A stretch of 64,000 bases of DNA from contig DATMGH010000172.1 of the NCBI GenBank assembly GCA_035555675.1, forward strand, positions 1-64,000, read 5' to 3'. Every line of letters begins with the position of its first letter. Position 1 is the stretch's first letter. The stretch is from Solirubrobacter sp035555675 (GTDB lineage Bacteria > Actinomycetota > Thermoleophilia > Solirubrobacterales > Solirubrobacteraceae). The position numbers were made by a program, and so were the translations under genes. The notes below the pieces were generated by a model, which worked only from the letters and a program-made list of their open reading frames with translations, searched no databases and was not told where the DNA came from. Positions 49,279 through 60,466 of the stretch are shown in pieces.

Positions 49279-49617
49279 ATGACCGCGCCCACGCTCGCCG
49301 ACGCCCTGCGCGACGCCCGTCGCCGGCACGGCCTGTCGCTGCGCGACGTCGAGCGCCGGACCGGCATCCGCAACGCGCACCTGTCGCAGCTGGAGACCGG
49401 GACGATCGTGAAGCCCGAGATGGCGCTGCTGTGGGAGCTCGCGGAGCTGTACGGGCTCGACTTCGGCGAGCTGCTCGGCCTCGCCGGCTACGGCGGGGGA
49501 GACGAGCGGCGCCAGCGGATGACGGTCGCGCTGCGCGTGCTCGGCGAGCTGTCGGTGGTCGAGCAGGACGAGGTCCTGCGCTACATCGGCGAGCTCAGGC
49601 GGCGCGGCGATGCGTGA
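49279..49617 (+). CDS. Xre-family helix-turn-helix regulator
   Basis: A 112-residue protein with an HTH_3 domain at about 5-62 (LADALRDARRRHGLSLRDVE, RTGIRNAHLSQLETG) and a C-terminal helical part that may contact the protease. It overlaps the ImmA/IrrE-type gene by 8 bp. In the known pattern (ImmR-ImmA, DdrO-IrrE), the metallopeptidase cleaves the repressor after a stress signal. That mechanism is inferred here. Confidence 0.88.
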   Translation: MTAPTLADALRDARRRHGLSLRDVERRTGIRNAHLSQLETGTIVKPEMALLWELAELYGLDFGELLGLAGYGGGDERRQRMTVALRVLGELSVVEQDEVLRYIGELRRRGDA

Positions 49618-50407
49618 GTTCACGCGCGCACGCGTGGCACGCGCCTGCGCGGACGTCCTGCGGCGGGCCGGCGTCGCCGGCGTGCTGCCGACGCCGCTGG
49701 AGGCCGTGCAGGAGGCCGCGGGCGTCCGCGCGCGGGTCGCGCTGCCGCCCACGGACGAGCGCCGCATCCTCGGCGCACTCTGGTTCGAGGAGCGGGCGCT
49801 GTTCGTCGACACGCGCCAGTCCGTCCCGCGCCGGCGCTTCACCGAGGCGCACGAGCTCGTCCACCTGCTCTGCCCGTGGCACGCCGCCGTGCTGCGCGTG
49901 GATACGGCCGCGGAGCTGTTCGGCGAGCTCGCGCTGGGCATCGAGGCCGAGGCGAACTTCGGCGCCGGCGAGCTGCTCTTCCAGGGCGCGGCGTTCCGCG
50001 ACGAGGCCGAGGCGCACGAGCGGTCGCTGTCCACGGCGTTCGCGCTCGCCCCGCGGTACGGGGCGTCCCGGCACGCCGCGGCGCACCGGTACGTGGAGGA
50101 TCACGCGGACGCCGTGGCGCTGGCGGTCGCCGGGCGCTGGCCGGCCCGCGACGGGCGCCTGCCGCTCTGGCGGGGCGTCGAGTCGGCCGCGTTCCGGAGC
50201 CGGTTCGGGCCGGTCGCCGGGCTGCTGGCGGACGCCGCCCTGGACGTCCGCGAAGGGCCGCTGGCCGAGGCGATCGACGCGGCGCGCCGCAGCGCCGAGC
50301 CGGTCGCCGCGGCGCTGGGCGGCTTCCGCGTCGAGGTCGTCAACAACCGGCACTGCCATCTCGTGTTCGTGAGCGCGCCAGCGCCGTGCGCGCGGCGCGC
50401 AGCATGA
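49610..50407 (+). CDS. ImmA/IrrE-type metallopeptidase
   Basis: A 265-residue protein. The zinc-binding HExxH is in FTEAHELVHLLCPW (about residue 80). A distal acidic residue in the FGAGELLF segment (about 120-127) could complete the site. GALWFEERALFVDTRQSVPR precedes it, as in ImmA/IrrE peptidases. The C-terminal half (about 140-265) is helical with no known domain. Coupled to the Xre regulator, which is its likely cleavage substrate. No integrase or phage gene is near. Confidence 0.87.
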   Translation: MREFTRARVARACADVLRRAGVAGVLPTPLEAVQEAAGVRARVALPPTDERRILGALWFEERALFVDTRQSVPRRRFTEAHELVHLLCPWHAAVLRVDTAAELFGELALGIEAEANFGAGELLFQGAAFRDEAEAHERSLSTAFALAPRYGASRHAAAHRYVEDHADAVALAVAGRWPARDGRLPLWRGVESAAFRSRFGPVAGLLADAALDVREGPLAEAIDAARRSAEPVAAALGGFRVEVVNNRHCHLVFVSAPAPCARRAA

Positions 50408-50470
50408 ACGCCGCGTGGCCGCCGCAGCGGTTACGGGTCGATCGACGCTTTGGCCCAGAGCACGGTCGAC

Positions 50471-50513
50471 GAGTGGTCACTTTCTGGCGCCATGCGCCGC
50501 AAAGTGACCGCTC
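50471..50513. terminator. Two-tier hairpin between converging genes
   Basis: Outer arms gagtggtcacttt and aaagtgaccgctc (12 of 13 pairs) enclose an inner stem ggcgc-cat-gcgcc. It lies between the ImmA/IrrE gene and the converging TetR gene, so it could stop transcription both ways. Its nested architecture resembles the hairpin at 24339-24383. Confidence 0.6.
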
Positions 50514-50626
50514 GTGGGGCTGAGCGCTGCGGTATCGCCGCGGCGCGCGGTCGCCGTTGCCGATCGGGCAGAAGACGCCCGCGGCGATCTCGTCCCACGA
50601 CCGGCGAGTTCCATCCAGACATTCAA

Positions 50627-51208
50627 TCACTGCATCTCTGTCGCCGGCGCGGCCACCGCGCTGAGCTGGTCCGCGGTCTCCCGCACCAGCCCCGCGAGCG
50701 AGCCCTCCGACGCCGCCGCCACCCAGCGTTCGAACGCCACCTTGAAGACCGCGATCCCGGTCTCGGCCGCGAGGCTCGCGACGGGGCCCGGCACCCCGCG
50801 CCGGCGCAACGCGCCCGCGAGCGCCGACGCGAGCGTCGCCAGCTTGATCAGCTCGCGCTCGCGCAGCTCCGCGTTGGCGTCGATGATCGCCTGGCGGCGC
50901 CGCGAGTGGTCGCGCCGGCCGGCGAAGAACGTGTCGCCGACCTGCGCCAGCGCGGCGACCACCGCCGCCAGGGGCGCCGCCGACGCGGGCGCGGACTCGA
51001 CCGCGTCCACCAGCGCCGAGCGCAGCTCCTCGCTGCCCGAGAACAGCACCTCGCGCTTGTCGGCGAAGTGGCGGAAGAACGTGCGCTCGGTGAGCCCCGC
51101 CCGCTCGGCGATCTCCGCGACCGTCGTCTGCTCGAAGCCGCGCTCGCCGTAGAGCGCCATCGCCGCCTCGGCGAGGCGCCCGCGCGCGTTCGGCTCCCAG
51201 CGTCCCAT
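50627..51208 (-). CDS. TetR-family repressor
   Basis: A 193-residue regulator with an N-terminal HTH (RLAEAAMALYGERGFEQTTV, EIAERAGLTERTFFRHFADK) and a helical ligand domain. ATG 51208 (MGRWEPNAR) is preferred to a TTG at 51217. It is divergent from the epimerase-like gene, and a perfect palindrome lies between them, so it probably represses that gene. Ligand unknown. Confidence 0.93.
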   Translation of the reverse strand: MGRWEPNARGRLAEAAMALYGERGFEQTTVAEIAERAGLTERTFFRHFADKREVLFSGSEELRSALVDAVESAPASAAPLAAVVAALAQVGDTFFAGRRDHSRRRQAIIDANAELRERELIKLATLASALAGALRRRGVPGPVASLAAETGIAVFKVAFERWVAAASEGSLAGLVRETADQLSAVAAPATEMQ

Positions 51209-51245
51209 GCCCACCAATGATGACAGCGACTGACATGCCGCGCGC

Positions 51246-51272
51246 TACCATTCGATGTCAGGCACTGACATC
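51246..51272 (+). promoter_or_regulatory. Promoter and TetR operator of the epimerase-like gene
   Basis: TACCAT (51246-51251) is a possible -10. The perfect palindrome gatgtcag-gca-ctgacatc (51254-51272) covers the expected start site. A further ctgacat half-site lies at 51230-51236, nearer the TetR gene. The downstream gene also has AAGGAG at 51277-51282, 6 nt before ATG 51289. Confidence 0.65.
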
Positions 51273-51288
51273 ACGCAAGGAGTCAGCA

Positions 51289-52176
51289 ATGCGCGTCTTC
51301 CTCACCGGCGCTTCCGGCCACATCGGGTCCGCCGTCATCCCCGAGCTCCAGGACCACGGCCACACGGTCGTCGGCCTCGCCCGCTCCGACGACGCGGCGG
51401 CCACGGTCGCCGCCGCCGGCGCCGACGTCCTGCGCGGCGACCTGACCGACCTCGACGGCCTCGCGCGCGCCGCGCAGCAGGCGGACGGCGTGATCCACCT
51501 CGCGTTCCGCCACGACATCGCGTTCTCCGGCGACATGGCCGGCGCGGCGGCGTCCGACCTGGCCGCGATCGCCACGATCGGCGACGCGCTGGCGAACACC
51601 GGCAAGCACTTCGTCACCACCGGCGGCAGCATGATGCTGTGGATCGGCGGGACCACCGGCCGCCCGGGCACCGAGGACGACGTGTTCGACGGCGACGGCC
51701 GGATCGCGTCGGAGAACGCGACGGTCGCGCTCGCCGAGCGCGGCGTGCGCGCCTCGGTCATCCGCCTGGCGCCCAGCGTCCATAGCGCGCGCGACCGGCA
51801 CGGCTTCGTCCCGACCCTGATCGAGATCGCGCGCGAGAACGGCGTGTCCGGCTACGTCGGCGACGGCGCCAACCGCTGGCCGGCGATCCACACGCTCGAC
51901 GCGGCCGTCCTCTACCGCCGCGCGCTCGAGGACGCGCCGCCCGGCTCCCGGCTGCACGGCGTCGCCGAGACCGGCATCCCGTTTCGCACGATCGCCGAGG
52001 CGATCGGCCGCGTCGCCCACGTGCCGGCGGCACCCGCCGCCCCCGACCGCTTCCGCTTCCTGAGCGCGTTCGTGGCCGCCGACAACCCGACCGACAACAC
52101 CATCACCCGGAGGCTGCTGGACTGGGAGCCGGCTCACCCGGGGCTGATCGAGGATCTGGACGCCGGGGTGTACTAG
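51289..52176 (+). CDS. NAD-dependent epimerase/dehydratase-like (NmrA-like) protein
   Basis: A 295-residue extended SDR with LTGASGHIG at 5-13. DVLRGDLTDLDGLARAAQQA and GVIHLAFRHD follow. The usual YxxxK is not obvious: the segment near 130-165 reads GGSMMLWIGGTTG and IASENATVALAERG, so it may be non-catalytic or use other residues. This subgroup is often controlled by a divergent TetR repressor, as here. Substrate unknown. Confidence 0.88.
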   Translation: MRVFLTGASGHIGSAVIPELQDHGHTVVGLARSDDAAATVAAAGADVLRGDLTDLDGLARAAQQADGVIHLAFRHDIAFSGDMAGAAASDLAAIATIGDALANTGKHFVTTGGSMMLWIGGTTGRPGTEDDVFDGDGRIASENATVALAERGVRASVIRLAPSVHSARDRHGFVPTLIEIARENGVSGYVGDGANRWPAIHTLDAAVLYRRALEDAPPGSRLHGVAETGIPFRTIAEAIGRVAHVPAAPAAPDRFRFLSAFVAADNPTDNTITRRLLDWEPAHPGLIEDLDAGVY

Positions 52177-53995
52177 GCCGCGCGTCGAAGACGTCGATCG
52201 CCAGCGCGCCGACCACCGTCTGCAGCCACGCGCGCGCGTCGGGATCGGCGCGCTCGGCGCGGCGCCGCGCGTAGGTGGTGACGTCGTCGCGCGAGCCGGC
52301 GATCAGCAGCGGACCGGTGACCGCGTAACGCCCGTCCTCGAGCGCGACCAGCGCGCCGGACGTGTCGCGGCGGACGCGCAGGAGCGCGACGACCGTCTGG
52401 TCGAGCACGCGCTCCGGCGCGCCCAGCTCGCCGACCACCGCCTGCTCGTCCGCCGGCCGGACGGTGAAGATCGGCGACGTCCCGCGCAGGCGCCGGCGCG
52501 GCCGCGGCGGCGCGCCGAGCGGGCCGCGCCGCCAACGCTCCTCGAGCGCGCTCACCTCGCGCGCGACCTCCTGGCGGACGAGCACGTGCAGGCGGTCGCC
52601 GGCGCGGATCCGCGTCGACCCGCGCGGCGCGAGCGCCGCCCCCTCGCGCACGATCACGCTCACGATCGCGTCCCGTGGCAGCCCGAGGTCGCGCACGGCG
52701 GCACCGACGACCGCGTGCTCGCCGCGCACCAGGAACTCGACCGTCTCCGCCCCGAGCCGCCGGATCACGCCGGCCTGCAACACGGGCTCCGGCTCCACGG
52801 CGTCGACCACGGGCGCCTCGTCCGCGCCCGGCGCGAACAGCCGCCGCGGCAGCCAGCGCGCGAGCACGTCCGAGCGGGCCGAGAACAGCGGCGACAGGAT
52901 CGACAGCGCGAGCACGTAGAGCGCGGCGAACGGCGCCACCCGCGCGTCGAGCCCGGCCGCCACGGCCAGCGACGCCAGGATCAGCTCGAACTCGCCGCGG
53001 CTGACCAGCATCAGCGCCGTGTTCGACGCCGCCTGGCGCCCGAACCCGTAGATCCGCGCCGCCACGACGCCGGCGATCACGTTGAAGACGAGCGTGACCA
53101 CGACCGCGATCACGACCGCCGGCGCGATCGCCTCCATGTCGCTGGGCGCGATCGTCAACCCGAACCAGAAGAAGAAGATCGCGGCGAACGTGTCCCGCAG
53201 CGGGATCAGCAGTCGCTCCACGCGCGGCCCGATCCCGGTGCCCGCGACGACCATGCCGGCCAGCAGCGCGCCGACCGCGTCCGACGCGCCGGAGACCTCG
53301 GCGAACCCGGCGAAGAACACGCCGAACCCGACGACCAGGATCACCGCCAGCTCCGAGTCGCCGGTCGCGAGCAGCGGCCGCACCAGCCCCGCGCCCCAGC
53401 GGGCCAGCGCGAACAGCCCGAGCAGGAACGCGAACGCGACCCCGACCGACAGCGCGATGCCGGCGGCGTCCTGCTGGTCGCCCAGGATCGGCTGCAGCAG
53501 CGCGAGGTAGAACGCCAGGAAGACGTCCTCGACGATGATGACCCCGAGGATCATCCCCGTCTCCGGGTTCTTGACCCGGCGCAGATCGAGGATCAGCTTC
53601 GTGACGATCGCCGTCGACGACGTGCCGATCATGCCCGCGATCACGAAGATCTCGCGCGTGCCCCAGCCGAACGTCCACCCGAGCACGAGCCCGGCGCCGA
53701 AGTTGAGCGCGATGTACGCGCCGCCCGCCCACATGAGCTTGCGCCCGCCGCGCAGCAGGTCGTCGATCGAGAACTCGATGCCGAGGTGGAACAGCAGCAG
53801 GACGAGCCCGAGCATCGCCAGCAGGTGGATCTCGTCCGGGTCCGACAGCACCACGACGCCCGGCGTCTGCGGGCCGAACACGATCCCGGCGACGATGAAG
53901 AACGGGATCGCCGGCAGCCCCAGCCGCCGGCCCCCGCGCGCGAACAGGCCGGCGAGCAGCAGGGCGGCGCCGACCACGAGCAGCTCGTTGTGCAC
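52103..53995 (-). CDS. CPA2-type cation/proton antiporter with TrkA_C domain
   Basis: A 630-residue membrane protein. Twelve to thirteen helices fill residues 1-390, with LLFHLGIEFSIDDL and GMIGTSSTAIVTKLI typical of the KefB/CPA2 family. ASLAVAAGLDARVAPF follows. A TrkA_C (RCK_C) domain lies at about 425-510 (LGLPRDAIVSVIVREGAALA, IRAGDRLHVLV). It exchanges K+ or Na+ for H+. The Pro/Arg-rich last 25 residues are read antisense to the end of the epimerase-like gene (74-bp overlap). GTG start at 53995. Confidence 0.92.
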   Translation of the reverse strand: MHNELLVVGAALLLAGLFARGGRRLGLPAIPFFIVAGIVFGPQTPGVVVLSDPDEIHLLAMLGLVLLLFHLGIEFSIDDLLRGGRKLMWAGGAYIALNFGAGLVLGWTFGWGTREIFVIAGMIGTSSTAIVTKLILDLRRVKNPETGMILGVIIVEDVFLAFYLALLQPILGDQQDAAGIALSVGVAFAFLLGLFALARWGAGLVRPLLATGDSELAVILVVGFGVFFAGFAEVSGASDAVGALLAGMVVAGTGIGPRVERLLIPLRDTFAAIFFFWFGLTIAPSDMEAIAPAVVIAVVVTLVFNVIAGVVAARIYGFGRQAASNTALMLVSRGEFELILASLAVAAGLDARVAPFAALYVLALSILSPLFSARSDVLARWLPRRLFAPGADEAPVVDAVEPEPVLQAGVIRRLGAETVEFLVRGEHAVVGAAVRDLGLPRDAIVSVIVREGAALAPRGSTRIRAGDRLHVLVRQEVAREVSALEERWRRGPLGAPPRPRRRLRGTSPIFTVRPADEQAVVGELGAPERVLDQTVVALLRVRRDTSGALVALEDGRYAVTGPLLIAGSRDDVTTYARRRAERADPDARAWLQTVVGALAIDVFDARPSTPRRPDPRSAPGEPAPSPAASG

Positions 53996-54061
53996 GTCGT
54001 TCAGCCTGGAACGTCACCGCCCCGCCGTCGATGGACAGAAATCCCCAAATGCCGGGTGCAG

Positions 54062-54819
54062 CTACCAGCAGACGAAGCCGCCGTCGACGATCAGGTCGAC
54101 GCCGGTGCAGAAGCTCGCGGCCTCGCTGAGCAAGAAGACCGCGGGCCCGACCAGCTCCTCCGGCCGGGCCATGCGGCCGAGCGGCGTGTCGGCCTCGAAG
54201 CGCTTGACCTGCTCGGCGACCTCCAGCCGCGTGTTCATCGGCGTGGCCGTGTAGCCCGGCGAGATGGCGTTGACGCGAATGCCGCGCGGCGCCCACTCCA
54301 TCGCCAGCGACTTCGACAGCTGCACGACCGCGGCCTTGGACGCGTTGTAGTGCACCTGCAGCAGATCGCGGTTGACGATCGAGCCGGACATCGACGCGAC
54401 GTTCACGATCGCGCCGCCGCCGTGGCGCAGCAGCGCGCGGCCTTCCGCCTGGCAGCTCAGGAACACGCCGTCGACGTTGACCTGCATGACCTGCCGGAAC
54501 TGCGCGAGCGGCATGTCCTCCGCGGGCGCGGCGTTCGCGATCCCGGCGCTGTTGACCGCCAGGCGCAGCGGCCCGAGGCCGGCCTCGACCTCCGCGACCG
54601 CGGCCGTCACCGCGTCGGGGTCGGTGACGTCGGCCGAGATCGCCAGCGCGCGCCGCCCGCGCGCCTGCACGCCGGCCGCGGTCGCGGCCGGGTCGCCGAG
54701 GTCGACGCAGCCGACGTCCGCGCCGGCCTCGGCCAGGCCGAGCGCGATCGCCTGGCCGATCCCCGAGGCCGCGCCGGTGACGAGCGCCACCGCGCCGTCG
54801 AGACGGAACGAGGGCAGGG

Positions 54820-54823
<4 letters not shown>
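54062..54823 (-). CDS. Short-chain dehydrogenase (second of the sugar/polyol operon)
   Basis: A 253-residue classical SDR: VTGAASGIG, CVDLGDP (Asp after the second strand favours NAD), NSAGIANAAPAE, catalytic Ser in VASMSGSIV and YNASK. IRVNAISPGYTATPMNT and the C-terminal VDGGFVCW are typical of polyol dehydrogenases. It is the last gene of the catabolic operon and overlaps the transporter ATPase by 4 bp. It probably oxidises an alcohol of the imported compound. Confidence 0.92.
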
Positions 54824-56291
<1,468 letters not shown>

Positions 56292-56295
<4 letters not shown>

Positions 56296-57230
56296 GGGTG
56301 CTTGGCGATGTACTCGGCCGCGTTGGCCTTGGTGGTCAGGAACGCCGGCAGCAGCTGCTGCTTGGGCACCTTGTCGCCGGCGATCAGCTGCTCGGTGCTC
56401 TGCACGGCCATCCGGCCCATGCGCTGCGTCTGCTGGGTCATCGTGGCGTCGATCACGCCCGCGTCCACGGCCTTCAGGCCCGCGACGTCGCCGTCGAAGC
56501 CGACGATCGTCACCTTGTGCTTGACGTTGGCCACGCGCACGGCCTGCGCCGCGCCGAGCGCCATCGCGTCCGCGCGGCCGAAGAAGACCGACACGTCCGG
56601 GTGCGCCTGGAGCATGTTCTGGGCGACGTTGAAGCCCTTGTCCTGATCCCAGTCGGCGGGCTGCTCGGCGACCACCCGCAGCCCCGGGCTCTCGTCCAGC
56701 GCCTCCTGGAAGCCCTGGTTGCGGTCGATCTCCGGCGTGGTGCCGATCTGGCCCTGCAGGATCGCGACCTGGCCCTCGCCGCCGGTCTGCTTGGCGACGT
56801 ACTCGCCCAGCTTCTTGGCCGAGGCGACGCTGTCGGACGCGATGAACGTGTCCGCCGGCGCGTCCGGCGGGTTGCGGTCGACCGCGACGATCGGGATGTG
56901 CGCCTTGCGCGCCGCCTTGACCGGCACTCCGGCCGCGGTCGCGCCCGCCGGGATGTAGATGATCCCGTCGACCTGCTTGGTGACGAAGTCCTCGATCTGG
57001 TTGACCTGGGTGGCGGCGTCGCCGCGCGCGTCGGCCACGACGACGTCGATGCCGCGCTTGGCCGCCTCGGCGGTCACGGACTGCTTGATCTGGTTGAAGA
57101 AGTCGGCCTGGAGGTTGGCGACCGCGAGGCCGATGCGCGGCGTGTCGACGTCCCAGCGCTGGGAGAACGCCGTGGCGAGGCCCAGGATCACGACGATCGG
57201 GGCGACGACGAAGAACGCGGAGCGCGACAT
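56292..57230 (-). CDS. Sugar-binding protein of the ABC importer
   Basis: A 312-residue Peripla_BP_4 protein. The N-terminus is a hydrophobic signal or anchor (FFVVAPIVVILGLATAF) without a lipobox Cys, so it may be released or membrane-tethered. The fold is clear: RIGLAVANLQADFFNQIKQS, VDGIIYIPAGATAAG, IPIVAVDRNPPDA, FFGRADAMALGAAQAV and IVGFDGDVAGLKAVDAG. AAGGAGG lies 8 nt before ATG 57230. The ligand should be a small sugar or polyol. Confidence 0.92.
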
Positions 57231-57233
57231 GGC

Positions 57234-58241
57234 TCAGGCCTCCTTCCGGCGCAGCACGTCGAGCATGACGGCGAGCGCGATCACGACGCCGATCACGACC
57301 ATCTGCACGAACGGCGACACGCTCATCAGCGACAGGCCGTTGCGCAGCACGCCGATGATCAGCACGCCGAGCGCGGTGCCCGTGACGCTGCCGACGCCGC
57401 CGGAGAGGCTGGCGCCGCCGATCACGACCGCGGCGATCGTGTCCAGCTCGTAGCCGGTCGCGGCGCTCGGCTGCGCGGAGTCCAGCCGCATCGCGAGGAT
57501 CACGGCCGCGACGCCGGCCAGCAGGCCGGTGACGGTGTAGACCGCGATCGTCAGCCGCGTGGTGCGCAGGCCGGCCAGGCGCGCGACCTCGGCGCTGCCG
57601 CCGAGCGCGTAGAGCGCGCGGCCGTTGGCGCGGTAGCGCAGGAACGCCCAGCCGGCGACGTAGAGGACGATCAGCAGCGCGACCGTCGCCGAGACCCAGC
57701 CCAGCAGGCGGCTCGACGCGAGGCTGGTGAAGGCGTCCGGGAAGCCGACGATCTGCTGGCCGTCGGTGATCACGTTCGCGAGGCCGCGGGCGACCGACAG
57801 CATCGCGAGCGTGGCGATGAACGCGGGCAGCTTGGCCTTGGTCGTCAGCACGCCGTTGACCGCGCCGGCCGCCGCGCCGGCGGCGAGCGCGCCGAGCACC
57901 GCGAGCGTCACCGGCAGCCCGCCGGCGTGCGAGAGCCAGCCGAGCACCATCATCGCCAGCGCGAGCACCGAACCGACCGACAGGTCGATGCCGCCGATGA
58001 TGATCACCGCGGTCATCCCGAGCGCGAGGACGCCCAGCACCGTGACCTGGTCGATCACGTTGAGCAGGTTGTCCTTGGTCAGGAAGAACGGCGAGTAGAT
58101 CGTCAGCGCGACGCACAGGACCAGCAGCGCGAGCGCGGGACCGCGCGAGCCGGTGAGCAGCTGCTCCTCCCAGCGCGACTTGTGGCGTTCGGCGGGCGCG
58201 GCGGCAGCCGTCACCCTGCCCGTGGGTTGCACGGTTGACAT
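57234..58241 (-). CDS. Ribose-type sugar ABC transporter permease
   Basis: A 335-residue permease with about nine helices. GMTAVIIIGGIDLSVGSVLA is the RbsC-type signature, GRALYALGGSAEVARLAGL is the cytoplasmic coupling loop, and VVIGGASLSGGVGS follows. A GGAG ribosome site lies 5 nt before ATG 58241. The binding-protein gene begins 3 bp after its stop. Confidence 0.95.
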   Translation of the reverse strand: MSTVQPTGRVTAAAAPAERHKSRWEEQLLTGSRGPALALLVLCVALTIYSPFFLTKDNLLNVIDQVTVLGVLALGMTAVIIIGGIDLSVGSVLALAMMVLGWLSHAGGLPVTLAVLGALAAGAAAGAVNGVLTTKAKLPAFIATLAMLSVARGLANVITDGQQIVGFPDAFTSLASSRLLGWVSATVALLIVLYVAGWAFLRYRANGRALYALGGSAEVARLAGLRTTRLTIAVYTVTGLLAGVAAVILAMRLDSAQPSAATGYELDTIAAVVIGGASLSGGVGSVTGTALGVLIIGVLRNGLSLMSVSPFVQMVVIGVVIALAVMLDVLRRKEA

Positions 58242-58281
58242 TGTCTCTCCTCTCTCAGGGGCGCGGGGCGGGGCGCCGCGT

Positions 58282-59023
<742 letters not shown>

Positions 59024-59037
<14 letters not shown>

Positions 59038-60466
59038 GCTGCGTCTCCTTCTGAAGCCGGGCCCGGGCGACCGCGGCGTGCCACGCCTCCAGGCGCGCGC
59101 GCCGGACCGGCTCCGGGTCGTTCGGGGTGTAGAGCTCGCGCGGCCGGTCCAGCGCCTCCAGCTGCTCGCGCGTCCAGATGCCCGCGACGCGCCCCGCGAG
59201 GTGCGCGGCGCCGAGCGCGGACAGCTCCGCGGCCAGCGAGCGCGCGACGGCGCGCCCGCCCGTGTCGGCCTGCAGCTGCATCAGCGTGCGGTTGGCGGTC
59301 GGCCCGCCGTCGGCCAGCAGCGTCTGGACCGGACCGACCAGCGCTTCGATCGCCGCGACCGTGTCCTCGACCTGGAACGCGATCGACTCGAGCGCGGCGC
59401 GCGCCAGCTGCTCGCGCCGGGTCGCGAACGACAGGCCGGAGATCACGCCGACGGCGTCGTCGTCCCACCAGGGGGCGCCCAGGCCGCCGAACGCCGGCAC
59501 CAGGTGCACGCCGTCGCTGGACGGGGCCGCCTCCTGCGCGAGCGCGTCGGGCGTCGTCGCGAACAGGTGCGCGAGCCAGGTGAGCGTCGCGCCCGTGGAG
59601 CGGATGTTGCCCTCGAACGCGTGCGCCGGACCGTGCTCGTCCTGCCAGGCGACGGTCAGGCAGAGGCCACCGGGCGTCCAGGCGTCCGCGGCGCCGAGGC
59701 TCATGATCGAGGAGCCGGTGCCGAACGTGGCCTTGACCTGGCCGGGGCGCCAGCCGGCGTGCGCGAACAGGGCCGCGTGCGAGTCGCCCATGACGGCGCA
59801 CACCGGCGTGCCGTCCGGCAGCGGCGCCAGGTCGCGGACGTCGCTGAACGGGCCGGTGCTGGCGACCACGCGCGGCAGCACCTCGTCCGGGATGCCGAAG
59901 ATGTCCAGCAGCGCCGGCGACCACTCGAGCGTGCGCACGTCGAGCAGCTGCGTGCGGGCCGCGTTGCCGGCCTCGATCACGTGCTCGCCGCCGAGGCGGG
60001 TGAGCAGGAACGAGTCGACCGTGCCCAGGCACGCGCCGGCGCGGCCGTACGCGTCCAGCAGCCAGCGCGCCTTGGTGGCGGAGAACATCGGGTCCAGCGG
60101 CAGGCCGCTGAGCGCGCGCACCTCCTCGGCGTGCTCGCGCAGCGGGCCGCAGTCGGTGCGCCGGTCCTGCCAGCTGAGCATCGGCCCGCGCGGCTCGCCG
60201 GTCTCGCGGTCCCACAGCAGCAGCGACTCGCGCTGCGTGCTGAGCGCGACCGCCGCCACGCGCCGGTCGCCGACGCAGCCCGCGACCGCGGCCTGGACGC
60301 TGGCCCAGATCTCGTTCGCGTCCTGCTCGACCCAGCCCGCGCGCGGCGTCGAGAGGCTCACGGGCGCGGTTGCCCGCGCCACGATCGTCCCAGCGGCGTC
60401 GACGAGCACGGCCTTGGTGGCCGACGTGCCCTGGTCGATCGCGAGGATGTGGTCAGGCGAGCTCAT
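59024..60466 (-). CDS. FGGY-family carbohydrate kinase
   Basis: A 480-residue kinase of the glycerol kinase/xylulokinase superfamily. ILAIDQGTSATKAVLVD is the N-terminal phosphate loop. VALSTQRESLLLWDRETGEP and SWQDRRTDC follow, with MGDSHAALFAHAG and TFGTGSSIM in the second lobe, and LLADGGPTANRTLMQLQADT closing the ATP site. Its partners (split transketolase, SDRs) suggest phosphorylation of a ketose rather than glycerol; the specificity is not readable from sequence. Confidence 0.93.

Noticed and set aside
49279..50407. Xre-ImmA pair considered as a prophage or integrative-element remnant
   Set aside because: No integrase, excisionase, attachment repeat or structural phage gene occurs nearby and base composition matches the neighbours.
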